The notes beneath the pieces are model-generated. The model saw only the letters and a program-made list of their open reading frames with translations, had not been told where the DNA came from and did no database searches. From NCBI RefSeq assembly GCF_016612995.1, contig NZ_JAEOAH010000004.1, forward strand, positions 124,001-188,000: a stretch of DNA of 64,000 bases, in the 5' to 3' direction. Below, one piece after another: positions 8,665 to 17,269 of this stretch. The stretch comes from Viridibacillus soli. Its GTDB lineage: Bacteria; Bacillota; Bacilli; Bacillales_A; Planococcaceae. A program made the position numbers and the translations under genes. Within the stretch, counting starts at the first letter, position 1; each line of letters starts with the position of its first letter.

Positions 8665-9444
8665 ATGTTCCCACAACAAGTTCATGGTTACTTGCGAAAT
8701 TTTTTTGAAGAAAACAAGTGTCAAATTGTAAATGATAGTGACCACTACATGACCGTTCAGCTAACGATTGATATGGATAAAAGACTTATGAACCGTCCTT
8801 TCTATTGGAGATACTTAGAAAGTACAAATGGCGTGCCAAATCCTGCTCAATTAACTTTGATTACGGATCAAATTAAGCTTGATGACAATATTAAAGGTGA
8901 AGTAGTGCACTTCGGTTCTCCTCGGCTCAATCAACTATTTCAAGCAACTAAAGAGTTGGGCGCATTTGTACAAATGTTTGAGAGGGTAGATGCACTTGAA
9001 ATTAAAATCATTTTAACCCCTTGGCTAGGTGTGAATTATAAAGTGTCTTATTACAGTGATCAAACGAAAGAAATGCTTTATTCATTTGGCATTAACTTAA
9101 TGACAGGAAATCTAATAGATGATTTTCAAGAATCATTAAGTGGCGTGGATTTAGTATCAGTTATGCCAGAAAATGCATTTCATCTTCCGTATATTATTAA
9201 GCCCCTTCGCGCCTTAGAGCGATTAAATGTGGCAATAGAAAATATCATTCAACAAGATGACCACACATGGGCCGAAGAAGCAAAAAAAAGATGGCGAAAA
9301 GATCAACAAGTATTAGAATACTTTTATGATGGGATAGAAAATAAGCCAGAATGTTATGAGTTGGAGAAGAAAGCAATGGAAGAACAGTACGACACTAGAA
9401 TTAAAGTTGAAATTGTAAATGGTGGATTATTTTACATGAAATGA
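8665..9444 (+). CDS. yqhG: YqhG family protein
   Basis: 259 residues. The stretch DKRLMNRPFYWRYLE, then PNPAQLTLITD and VVHFGSPRLNQLF, is the family signature of YqhG. The C-terminus is helical and charged (EEAKKRWRKDQQVLEYFYDG). It has no membrane segment and its biochemical role is unknown. ATG 8665 follows GAGGAGG (8652-8658) by six bases; a GTG at 8659 overlaps that site. In related genomes it directly follows yqhH; here a mobile element and a tandem repeat have pushed the two genes 330 bases apart. Confidence 0.88.
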   Translation: MFPQQVHGYLRNFFEENKCQIVNDSDHYMTVQLTIDMDKRLMNRPFYWRYLESTNGVPNPAQLTLITDQIKLDDNIKGEVVHFGSPRLNQLFQATKELGAFVQMFERVDALEIKIILTPWLGVNYKVSYYSDQTKEMLYSFGINLMTGNLIDDFQESLSGVDLVSVMPENAFHLPYIIKPLRALERLNVAIENIIQQDDHTWAEEAKKRWRKDQQVLEYFYDGIENKPECYELEKKAMEEQYDTRIKVEIVNGGLFYMK

Positions 9445-9538
9445 TTCGTGCAGGTTTGACTACTAAAAAAGCTTGAATAGAGAATCATTGTTACATGAAC
9501 ACAGTTGAAAGAATGTGCAACATTATTATGAATAACAT

Positions 9539-9580
9539 AAAAGCGTAACTAAAGGTTTTATTTTAGTTACGCTTTTGTTT
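9539..9580 (+). terminator. Intrinsic terminator
   Basis: AAAAGCGTAACTAAA pairs perfectly with TTTAGTTACGCTTTT. Confidence 0.85.
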
Positions 9581-9797
9581 TGCATATATAGAGTTTTCAG
9601 AACATATATAGAATAATAAAAATCAAATACTGCATGTATGTTATTCAACTCAAGGGCAGGTGTCTATTTAGAACAAAGTTAAAGCATTTGTAATATAGTT
9701 GCACCGTTTTGAGAAGGCTTTAACCCATTGAGTGTAGCCCCTTATAAAATCCATAAAAATAACATCCAATCCATTACTACTATTTTGCTGATCCATT

Positions 9798-10649
9798 TTA
9801 CTTAGATAAAGAAAAGCCTCGTCCAAGAATTTCGGAGGCACTGAGGAATACAACAAAAGAAGTAGGTTCTTGCTCTTGCAACACTTTTTTCAAATAAATA
9901 GCTTCCTGTTGCTCAACAACACATAGAATCATTGTTTTTTCCTTATTAGTAAAGCCACCAATCGAGCTTATTTTTGTAAAACCTCGATCAATTTCATTTT
10001 TAATAATAGACTGAATGTGTTCTTCTTGTTCTGTAATAATGAGTACAAGTTTTGATGGTGAGGTTTGCAGTTGAACAAAGTCTATCACTTTGCTCGTCAC
10101 ATAAATTGACATCATCGCATATAAAGCCAGTTCCAAATTAAAAACAAGAGCTGAACTGAAAACAACAAAAGCATCAACGATTAACTGTGAATAACCACTA
10201 GATAATCCAGTATACTTTTTTAAAATTTGTGCGACTGTAGCTAATCCTCCCGTTGATCCTTTTCCACGGTAGACAACTCCAAGGCCAACTCCTAAAAGGA
10301 TTCCCCCATAGATAGCAGATAGCAAAGGATTATCGATTTTAAAGGGAATATCGGCACTAACCCAAATGGTAAACGGTACAAAAAAGATACCTACTAACGT
10401 CTTTAAGCTAAAGTCTTTCCCAAGGAGTATAAGACCAATAATAAAAAGCGGAATATTAATTATCCATTGTACATAAGCGGGATTAAACTGATATAGTTCA
10501 TAAAGAATAGTACTTATACCTGAAACACCGCCTGCTGCAAGCCTAGCAGGTAATAGAAAAATATTAAACGCTAGACCAACTAAGATAGAACCGATGATAA
10601 TAGAAAAGTATTCCATGAATAATTTTTTCTGAGTAATATATTTCGCCAT
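9798..10649 (-). CDS. YitT family membrane protein (DUF161-DUF2179)
   Basis: 283 residues: five or six membrane helices in the first 170 residues, including the conserved LPARLAAGGVSGISTILYEL and GGILLGVGLGVVYRGKGSTG, followed by a soluble C-terminal DUF2179 domain (residues about 210-275, SKLVLIITEQEE, GFTNKEKTMILCVV). The family is thought to be transporters of unknown substrate with a regulatory C-terminal domain. ATG start with AAAGGATAG upstream. It stands alone on the minus strand. Confidence 0.9.
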   Translation of the reverse strand: MAKYITQKKLFMEYFSIIIGSILVGLAFNIFLLPARLAAGGVSGISTILYELYQFNPAYVQWIINIPLFIIGLILLGKDFSLKTLVGIFFVPFTIWVSADIPFKIDNPLLSAIYGGILLGVGLGVVYRGKGSTGGLATVAQILKKYTGLSSGYSQLIVDAFVVFSSALVFNLELALYAMMSIYVTSKVIDFVQLQTSPSKLVLIITEQEEHIQSIIKNEIDRGFTKISSIGGFTNKEKTMILCVVEQQEAIYLKKVLQEQEPTSFVVFLSASEILGRGFSLSK

Positions 10650-11044
10650 CTTTAACCCTATCCTTTCTTAAATAACACTGCTATCTTAACATAAAACGAA
10701 ATAAAAACATTATATATATTTCTAGGATGCCCTTTTGTCAATAGAGCAAGCACTAACTATTCGAAAAGATGATACAGATACGCTAAATGAAGGAAAGAAA
10801 AACTGAAAAATAATTCGTTTTAATAATAACGGTCATACTCTTTCGTTTTTCATTCATCATGAAGGTATTCTAACATCCTCCACTTCCGTATTTCTTCAAA
10901 TTAAAAATGTACACTACTAAAATTACTTAGTAATGTACATTCATTCATAATATGGGCGACATTAAGAACAAGTCATGATGAGATAAATTATCAAGTACAA
11001 TTACTTGTCTTTAATGTTACAAATCCGCCTTTGTCTCTATCTTA
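10650..11044. other. Intergenic, nothing recognised
   Basis: AT-rich region between two minus-strand genes with only short broken frames and no clear hairpin. Confidence 0.5.
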
Positions 11045-12160
11045 TCAATCCACATTTGTTTCTTTTGTAAACTCAACTAGGGTAGTTTCAATCTTTTTTT
11101 GAATATCTACAATAATCGTGAAATCAACCGCTTTTTGGTAAATCCCTTCAAGTTTATCGTTAGATTTTTTCGCTTCGGCTAAGCATGAGGTTCCTTCATT
11201 CATTTTATTTCGATAACGTGTGGAAATTTTCTTGATTTGCTCTTCATACTTTTCATCCGTTCCTGGTACAATCGCTAATTTATATAAATCAACTATTTCA
11301 TCGCCTTCCCGATCTGGAAAATATTCATGTGGTGCCGTACTGTCGAAAATCGCTATGTCAAGTTCACGTAGGATGACCATATCCAAGCTGTTTGGATCAA
11401 AACCACAGTGGTATATTTCAACATCAAAACCTCTATTTAAAGCTACTGAAGCTAATTTTTTCAAAAGAGTTGATTTTCCCGACCCTGGTCTTCCCTTTAA
11501 AAAATAACGTTTACGAATGTTTTCGGTTAGATTAGGAACATAGTCCACTGCACCTTTGGGAGTAGCTGCTCCTAAAAATCGATGCTGGATATTGGCTTGC
11601 TTATTTAAAAAGATTTCTCCAAAAAAGGTCGTTTTTAACTGCTCTGTTACCTTATTTAACTTTTCAAAATCCATATTAGTAATATAAATCTTTTCCCATT
11701 CATCATGAACGGCTAGTGCTTCGGCATACGTTTGATAGGCTTTATCATACGCTTCTTTTCTTTCCTTGATCAGCTGAATAATTTCATCCTTTTTAGCGCT
11801 CAGTTGCAGTGAATCCCACGCATCTCCTAAATTCACATATTCCTCAATTGCACCTGGTGCCTTTGGTTCAATGACATGTGGCTCCGTTCCGTCAACAATG
11901 CCTATTTTTAATGTAGGGAAAATCACACCGTCAAGGGAGTCAGAATCTGAAGAACAGTGAACGAGCTCCACATCATACCCTTTTTCTTGCCAGTCCTTTG
12001 CGATGTTTTTCATCAAAATCGATTTTTCAGTTCCTGGTCCACCTTTTAAAATGAACACTTTTTCTAAACCAGTAAAATTTGAATCAAATAGACTGAAGTA
12101 GCCTCGTGCCGTATTTCCCCCAGAAAAATAATGTAATGCTGTTCCGCTCACCTTATACAA
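11045..12160 (-). CDS. Twin P-loop ATPase, PRK06851-like
   Basis: 371 residues made of two homologous P-loop halves. Half one: KVFILKGGPGTEKSILMKNI then VELVHCSSDSDSLDGVIFP and IGIVDGTEPH. Half two: RYFLKGRPGSGKSTLLKKLA then VEIYHCGFDPNSLDMVIL and IAIFDSTAPH. The second Walker A is intact; the first reads GPGTEKS, with Glu where a Gly is expected. A helical linker (about residues 115-185) separates the halves. The layout matches the uncharacterised PRK06851-type ATPases of Bacilli. ATG start preceded by AGGAGAG. Function unknown. Confidence 0.75.
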   Translation of the reverse strand: MYKVSGTALHYFSGGNTARGYFSLFDSNFTGLEKVFILKGGPGTEKSILMKNIAKDWQEKGYDVELVHCSSDSDSLDGVIFPTLKIGIVDGTEPHVIEPKAPGAIEEYVNLGDAWDSLQLSAKKDEIIQLIKERKEAYDKAYQTYAEALAVHDEWEKIYITNMDFEKLNKVTEQLKTTFFGEIFLNKQANIQHRFLGAATPKGAVDYVPNLTENIRKRYFLKGRPGSGKSTLLKKLASVALNRGFDVEIYHCGFDPNSLDMVILRELDIAIFDSTAPHEYFPDREGDEIVDLYKLAIVPGTDEKYEEQIKKISTRYRNKMNEGTSCLAEAKKSNDKLEGIYQKAVDFTIIVDIQKKIETTLVEFTKETNVD

Positions 12161-12417
12161 CTCTCCTCTATAACTAGATGTGTTTCTATAGAAATAAGAT
12201 ATGCGAAAGGAAAGGCATAGGTGAATGCCTATTTTACTTGATAACGTTAAAATCGAATTGAGTAGTCAAATGAGGAATTGCTGCGGCCGAAACTTTTCTT
12301 ATTATACTAACGGGACAAATTCGCTAAATAATTATTTTTCTAAAATACGTCCATACTACATAAAGTAATTGAAGGGAACTATAATCTTTGCTCCCAATAT
12401 AAAAAGGGGATAAGTTG

Positions 12418-13260
12418 ATGAAGAAAATAATGCTACTTCTTCTACTTTCGGTCGTAACATTAAACAATAATTCGTTGTTTGTTCACGCTAAAGAGAATCA
12501 GAAAAATGACTTAATGAAAATTGTAAATGGATTTATGCCATCGAATGCATTACTTGTAAGTCCTAAAAAACCTTTCTCCACACAGCCAATTCAACTCTAT
12601 GACTTTAACCATGATGGGCAGAAAGAAATAATCTTTACTTTTGAAATAAAAGCAAAAAAACAACCTGCTCCTTCACAGTATGGGGTAATAATATTGAAAA
12701 AGGATGAAACTGATTGGCAAAAAGTTTGGGAAACAAAGATTCAAGGAGTTGAGTTGGATTATTCGGGTCTAGCTGATATTACTGGTGATGGTACAGAAGA
12801 ATATTTATTCGGTGTTACAATTGGTGCAGCAATGGGAAGCGAACTTGAAGTAATCCAATGGATGGATCACTCATTCAAAAAGATTGCAGAAGTTCCTTAT
12901 CATAAACTTGAATTTGTGAATGGAAATCACAAGCTCGGTCTAGCTGTTTGGCAAATGTATATTGGTGATAGTTATTTAGTGGATGTATTAAAGTGGAATG
13001 GTGAAAAAATGGTTTATGATGAAGGATTATATTCTAAATACTATCCGATAATCAAAAAGTTTTATAAAGATAAAATTTCAGAAATGGATGCCTGGTTTTA
13101 TTGGTATTGCCTTGCAGATGCCCAGATTAAAGCAAATAAGTTAAAAGAAGCTTCTAACTCGATTAAAAAAGGGATATTGTTAGCAAAAAAATTACCAATG
13201 CCAGATGTAGTCCAAGACTTTAATGATTTAAAGGAAAGGTTAGAGAACAAGAAAAAATAA
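12418..13260 (+). CDS. Secreted protein with FG-GAP/VCBS-like repeats
   Basis: 280 residues. Signal peptide (KKIMLLLLLSVVTL to a predicted VHA-KE cleavage near residue 25). Two Asp-rich loops, DFNHDGQKEIIF and DITGDGTEEYLF, look like calcium-binding FG-GAP/VCBS repeats. The C-terminal 70 residues are helical with a TPR-like look (YWYCLADAQIKANKLKEASN). Start ATG 12418 or TTG 12415; both suit the AAGGGG at 12404-12409. Exact role unknown. Confidence 0.75.
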   Translation: MKKIMLLLLLSVVTLNNNSLFVHAKENQKNDLMKIVNGFMPSNALLVSPKKPFSTQPIQLYDFNHDGQKEIIFTFEIKAKKQPAPSQYGVIILKKDETDWQKVWETKIQGVELDYSGLADITGDGTEEYLFGVTIGAAMGSELEVIQWMDHSFKKIAEVPYHKLEFVNGNHKLGLAVWQMYIGDSYLVDVLKWNGEKMVYDEGLYSKYYPIIKKFYKDKISEMDAWFYWYCLADAQIKANKLKEASNSIKKGILLAKKLPMPDVVQDFNDLKERLENKKK

Positions 13261-13290
13261 ACGTGTGCTTTGGTGGAATAAGAATTAATA

Positions 13291-13331
13291 CGAAAAGTCG
13301 ATTCCTTAATGTTAAAGGAAATCGACTTTTT
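13291..13331 (+). terminator. Intrinsic terminator (AAAAGTCG family)
   Basis: AAAAGTCGATTCCTT pairs with AAGGAAATCGACTTTT; third member of the hairpin set at 3243 and 3901. Confidence 0.8.
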
Positions 13332-13480
13332 GTAATTTGCTTAAGGGGCAAAGGCTCGGTATTTTAGTGAAAAAATTCTATTAACAAACTAAACGATGGT
13401 TGAATTAACTTAATAGAATGGGGTTATTAAAATGTAAATAAGTATTTGTTTAAAAATGATTCTATAAAAAAGTTGAAACT

Positions 13481-13517
13481 AAAACCGCTTGAATAAATGT
13501 TAGATTCAAGCGGTTTT
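13481..13517. terminator. Bidirectional intrinsic terminator
   Basis: AAAACCGCTTGAAT / ATTCAAGCGGTTTT, perfect stem, just downstream of the minus-strand YugN-like gene. Confidence 0.8.
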
Positions 13518-13535
13518 GTCGTTGTACACTTGAAT

Positions 13536-13961
13536 TTAGGAACTTAATGATTCATCCATGGAATATAATAATTTGTCGATTGTTTTTTCACCAGCTTGAA
13601 CCCATCTACTTTTATCATGAATATGCCCATCTTTATCTAAGGGCTCTTGAAACTGGCCAAGTCCAGCAACAGTTGCTAATGAATCCCCATCACGATCTAA
13701 GCCAATATTAACAACGTGCTTGATAACATAAGGCGTTTCAAACGTTATTACGGCATTGTACTGATCTAATTCACCATCTACTACTTGAAATGGCATTCTT
13801 AAATAAATCGTTTCTCCCTCATCACGCCATAAAATAGTGTCAAATTGCCCTTGATCATATTCGAAATTCTTGGAAAAATTGCATCCGTAATTTTCAAATA
13901 TGTCGCGCGTATAACCAAAATAAGTTCTTCTTCCCTCAATAGGTGATTGTAATTTAATCAA
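13536..13961 (-). CDS. YugN-like protein
   Basis: 141 residues. The text NFEYDQGQFDTILWRDEGETIYLRMPFQVVDGELD follows the YugN family pattern (DYD.G.FDY..., YLR.PF..VDG.LD), and the C-terminus carries the conserved FQEPLDKDG. The family is small, soluble and uncharacterised. ATG start with GAGGAGTGA upstream. It is monocistronic. Confidence 0.8.
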   Translation of the reverse strand: MIKLQSPIEGRRTYFGYTRDIFENYGCNFSKNFEYDQGQFDTILWRDEGETIYLRMPFQVVDGELDQYNAVITFETPYVIKHVVNIGLDRDGDSLATVAGLGQFQEPLDKDGHIHDKSRWVQAGEKTIDKLLYSMDESLSS

Positions 13962-14318
13962 TAATGTTCACTCCTCTTAATATAGGCTGTTACTATTCTT
14001 AACTATAAGACGAAAATAATACAAAAAAAGAGGGGAGAAGGAAAATAATAATGAAGTCTAGAGGAGATTCATTAAAAGTTGTGATTATAGAAGAGGAAGA
14101 GGGAGTGTGAAGGATGATGACCGGAAAGATATCTTATACAAACCAATTATTTTAGATGGATGACGTATTCAAGCGTATATTTACCATGATATGTTTTTTC
14201 CATAAGTAACAGACGATTAGAATGAAAAGGAGTAGACATTTTAATTCATCTCTTTTTAAATAAATTTTCTATGAGAAAGCAATTCTTACTCCACTTAATA
14301 CAATATTTTCAATTTTAA
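13962..14318. other. Intergenic, short degraded frames only
   Basis: One 19-codon frame (14051-14110, KSRGDSLKVVIIEEEEGV) follows a GAGAAGG site, and broken text continues after it. No gene can be supported. Confidence 0.35.
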
Positions 14319-14343
14319 AACCCCAACTCTATGAGAAGGGGCT
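14319..14343 (-). terminator. Weak intrinsic terminator
   Basis: On the minus strand CCCC-tt-CTC-ata-GAG-tt-GGGG followed by TTTT, 14 bases after the stop of the next gene. Confidence 0.5.
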
Positions 14344-14356
14344 TATCTTTTAACGA

Positions 14357-14689
14357 TTACTTTAATAATGCCTGTGCTTTCATTTGTAATTTTCCTCCTT
14401 GAAATGTAAAGTTAGCATTTGATATTCCATCTTTCCCGTAATAAATAATCATATAAGTGTAATACGGATCTCCTTTTTGACCAACTTCAGATATTAATTC
14501 TCCTTTACCACCAACGATTTTCTGTACTTTTTTATAAGACATTCCATTTTTGATTTTATTGAATTCTTTTTTTGTTATTGTTACTTTTGACTTTGCGTAT
14601 GCTACATCTTGTCCGTCAATTGCAATTGGTGTAGCCACCCCAACTGTTAATAAACTTGCTACTAATAAACCTTTAATAATTTTCTTCAT
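14357..14689 (-). CDS. Secreted DUF3862/SmpA-like protein
   Basis: 110 residues. Signal peptide with KKIIKGLLVASLLTVGVA and a likely cleavage near AYAKS. The mature part (TITKKEFNKIKNGMSYKKVQ, later YYTYMIIYYGKDG, ANFTFQGGKL) matches the DUF3862 / BLIP-like fold in which a 'G-M-S-Y-x-x-V' turn is diagnostic. These small secreted domains bind other proteins or the envelope; the target here is unknown. Confidence 0.75.
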   Translation of the reverse strand: MKKIIKGLLVASLLTVGVATPIAIDGQDVAYAKSKVTITKKEFNKIKNGMSYKKVQKIVGGKGELISEVGQKGDPYYTYMIIYYGKDGISNANFTFQGGKLQMKAQALLK

Positions 14690-15144
14690 CTAACTAACAT
14701 CCAAGTTATATTTTCCTCACAATACATAATTATACATTAAATTTATGGTGATTAAAGAAAAATAAAAATAATGAGTATATGTATAATCTGTAAAATCACA
14801 TAAACAAGGCGAATTATGGTTAAGTTAAATTGGTTATTTACAAATATTTAGGTGGTTAGAAAATGGTCGTTAAATTAGGAAAAGGGGAAGTTCTTAGGAA
14901 AGTGTCATATCATTTGAATGAAGTTTACTATCATTTTGAAGATATTTTTTCCAATTTTTCATATAAAATAATAATGTTTTTTTGACATTACTAATTTCCT
15001 CCTCTCAAAAATAGACCTTCGCCTTTATTACTATATTTCGAATATAATGGATTCTCTTTATTTCGTGCGAATTTTTATAAACCTAGTGTGGATTGCATAA
15101 TATATAAGGAGAAATTAAAATGGTGTGAGTTCCTGGCACCGACA
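14690..15144. other. Intergenic with one weak ORF
   Basis: A 40-codon frame at 14863-14985 (VVKLGKGEVLRKVSYHLNEV...) follows AGGTGG but ends in a T-rich, low-complexity tail, so it may be chance. Near 15120-15143 is TGGTGTGAGTTCCTGGCACC, a common Bacillales intergenic motif. Confidence 0.35.
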
Positions 15145-15184
15145 AAAAACCTCTAAGGAAAATAATTCTTCCTTAGAGGTTTTA
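15145..15184 (-). terminator. Intrinsic terminator
   Basis: AAAAACCTCTAAGGAA pairs with TTCCTTAGAGGTTT; it ends the Lys-rich gene on the minus strand. Confidence 0.8.
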
Positions 15185-15189
15185 CATCG

Positions 15190-15372
15190 TTAGGCAGCTT
15201 TTTTGTCTTTCTTCTTTTTAGCTACATTTTTTTTAACTTTCTTCTTTGCTACGTTCTTCTTATCTTTCTTTTTGTCTGCTTTTTTCTCTGCTTTCTGTTT
15301 GTCAGCCTTTTTCTTATCTTTCTTGATTGCTAATTCTTCTTCAATTTTGTTCTTTTTCGTTTTCTTCGCCAT
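15190..15372 (-). CDS. Lysine-rich small basic protein
   Basis: 60 residues, about half of them lysine, in a KKxDKKxxDK pattern with repeats such as VAKKKVKKNVAKKKKDKK. It resembles the C-terminal tails of histone-H1-like bacterial proteins and would bind nucleic acid or other polyanions; no folded domain is visible. ATG start; a perfect terminator follows. The composition alone could also arise from slippage on an AAG/AAA tract. Confidence 0.65.
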   Translation of the reverse strand: MAKKTKKNKIEEELAIKKDKKKADKQKAEKKADKKKDKKNVAKKKVKKNVAKKKKDKKAA

Positions 15373-15580
15373 TTAAATCACACTCCACGATATGTATTTT
15401 TGAAAAAACTATCTTATTAAAGAATGTTCATGTATTAGTATATATTAACTATTTATGGAATGCAAATTTATTTATGTAAAATATTAGTAGAAATAATATA
15501 ATAGGGATTGGGAGAATGAATTGTATGCGTGCAGGCACCATATTAACGACAACTTAATTGGTGAAAATTAGATAATCAAT

Positions 15581-16077
15581 ACACGTGATGATGTGACTGT
15601 ACCAAAACCTCATCCAGAAGGGTTAATTAAAGTATTATCATTGTTAGGTGTAAAAAATAGTGATGCAATTTTTCAGGTGTGTAGATTAGGGGAATATTAG
15701 GTTGTTATTTACCGTTAAAATGGTTTTTTATGTTCGATAAAAAAATGTAGTAACTAATATTGAATTGTAGCGGAGGGTGCTCGACTCCTGCGGGAAATGC
15801 AAGCGAACCGAGACCCTGCACGGAGCGTAGCGAAGGAAGCCGCTCGGTGCTTGCCCGCGGAAAGCGAGCATCCCGTAGCGGAAATCAACCTACGACTTTA
15901 ATAGTTATGGTTAAAATTGGTTAATCAACACGCCCGGCAATTTTTATTGGGAATAGTGATGCAGATACATGTGCAGGAATTTAAGCCAATGTTTTTACAG
16001 TTGGAGTTCAATGGTTGCCTAATTATCAAACATCGGAATTTACTATGAAACCTAATGTTATTTTAAAAAATAGGTGA
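15581..16077 (+). pseudogene. HAD-family hydrolase remnant split by a MITE-like element
   Basis: Before the insert the frame reads VTVPKPHPEGLIKVLSLLGV, the KP-containing motif III of HAD phosphatases. After it the frame resumes FIGNSDADTCAGI, then stop, then VFTVGVQWLPNYQTSEF, matching motif IV and the C-terminus. The nucleophile half is gone and there is an in-frame stop, so the gene was already decayed or has decayed since insertion. The element at 15674-15936 sits between the two halves with a perfect 9-bp duplication. Confidence 0.7.
15674..15936 (+). mobile_element. MITE-like element, copy 2 (longest)
   Basis: A 263-bp element with left end CAGGTGTGTAGATTAGG and right end (inward) CGGGCGTGTTGATTAACC. 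Perfect 9-bp target duplication GCAATTTTT at 15665-15673 and 15937-15945. Its core holds all the GC-rich modules (TAGCGGAGGGTGCTCG, CTGCGGGAAATGCAAGCG, CCGCGGAAAGCGAGCAT). No ORF. Confidence 0.9.
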
Positions 16078-16176
16078 TCTTAATAAGTCATAAACGGTTC
16101 TAATGTCCAACGAAAAAAAGTATAATGCTTAGAATTGTCACAAGATAGTGCAATGCTATAACTCAATACCAACACA

Positions 16177-16225
16177 AAAGTAGACGTTGTTCCTGCTTAA
16201 ACTAGGAACGAACGTCTACTTTTGC
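16177..16225 (-). terminator. Intrinsic terminator of phaJ-phaP side
   Basis: AAAAGTAGACGTTGTTCCT pairs with AGGAACGAACGTCTACTTTT. Confidence 0.85.
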
Positions 16226-16229
16226 TTAA

Positions 16230-16634
16230 TCATTTCATGACAATTGCTTCTCCATCTACGACAATTTCATCCAATTGATTTTTGACAATTGTACGGAGAC
16301 GAATTATTTTTTTTCGGTCTTTTTTCTCCAAGACTTCAACTTCTGCTGTTATGGTGTCACCGAATTTGACAGGTGCTTTAAAATCCACTTTTTGTGACAG
16401 ATAAATCGTATCCGTTCCCGGGAGTTTCGTCCCTAGAACGGCTGAGATGAATCCCGCTGTTAGAATTCCATGTACGATTCGTTCCTTAAACACGGTTTGA
16501 CTCGCATATTCAGAATTCACATGGACCGGGTTAAAATCACCCGTAATTCCTGCAAATTGATAGACATCTGATTCAGAAATGGTTTTCGTCATACTAGCCT
16601 TATCACCTATGTGAATATCTTCATAGTTTGGCAC
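16230..16634 (-). CDS. phaJ: (R)-specific enoyl-CoA hydratase, MaoC/PhaJ family
   Basis: 134 residues with the hydratase-2 motif FAGITGDFNPVHVN: Asp33 and His38 form the catalytic dyad. The fold is a single hot-dog domain, as in PhaJ, and it would supply (R)-3-hydroxyacyl-CoA from beta-oxidation to the PHA synthase. It lies directly downstream of the phasin gene on the same strand, in the PHA gene neighbourhood, which supports PhaJ rather than another MaoC protein. Terminated by the hairpin at 16177. Confidence 0.85.
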   Translation of the reverse strand: MPNYEDIHIGDKASMTKTISESDVYQFAGITGDFNPVHVNSEYASQTVFKERIVHGILTAGFISAVLGTKLPGTDTIYLSQKVDFKAPVKFGDTITAEVEVLEKKDRKKIIRLRTIVKNQLDEIVVDGEAIVMK

Positions 16635-16686
16635 TTACAACACCTCCAAATTCATCCTGTAGTAAGGATTTAAATCGTTAAGGAAT

Positions 16687-17190
16687 TTAAGCTTTGGTCT
16701 GATTTACGATGCCTTTATGAGTTTGCTTCATTTGCTCAGTCAGCTCTTCTATTTTTTTGAAATTTTCACTACGATCTTTTTGCTGATAATCCAGCGCTTT
16801 TTTCATAGTCGCTTCTAATTGGTTTTGTGATTCGATGAACAAGTCCAACATAGCATGGCTTGGATTCCAAGAAAGCATTTGGACTCTTTCTGTGATGTCT
16901 TGAATGTTGTTCAACCAATCGGAAACTTGTTCACTTTGTTTGAAACTACTTTGCTTCACGTTGCTTTGTACTTTCTCGTTCCAGTCCTTTGTAACTTTTT
17001 TAGACTCTTCTTCGATCGTACTCAATGTCTTTACTGAAGAGTCGAGCAGTTCCTTTTGGTTAGAAAATGCCTGAAGTGCTTTTTGCTGCACATCCTCTTG
17101 GAAACTTTGCACTGTTTTAAGATTGTTAAGCCAACCGTCCCACATCAAGTCCACCGGGTTTACGGGCTGTGTCTCTTGTACTTTCGTCAT
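16687..17190 (-). CDS. phaP: Phasin PhaP, Bacillus type
   Basis: 167 residues, all-helical and amphipathic (WLNNLKTVQSFQEDVQQKAL, ELTEQMKQTHKGIVNQ), matching the granule-coating phasin of B. megaterium PHA loci. It has no Cys and no membrane segment. ATG 17190 is chosen over an upstream start because AAAGGAGG lies eight bases ahead. It sits between phaQ and phaJ; PhaQ likely represses it and PHA relieves the repression. Confidence 0.85.
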   Translation of the reverse strand: MTKVQETQPVNPVDLMWDGWLNNLKTVQSFQEDVQQKALQAFSNQKELLDSSVKTLSTIEEESKKVTKDWNEKVQSNVKQSSFKQSEQVSDWLNNIQDITERVQMLSWNPSHAMLDLFIESQNQLEATMKKALDYQQKDRSENFKKIEELTEQMKQTHKGIVNQTKA

Positions 17191-17269
17191 CAATAATTCC
17201 TCCTTTAACATAGTTCCCTAAATTCATGAAATGTATAATGAATGCAAAGTTTTGCATAACATCCTGGCA

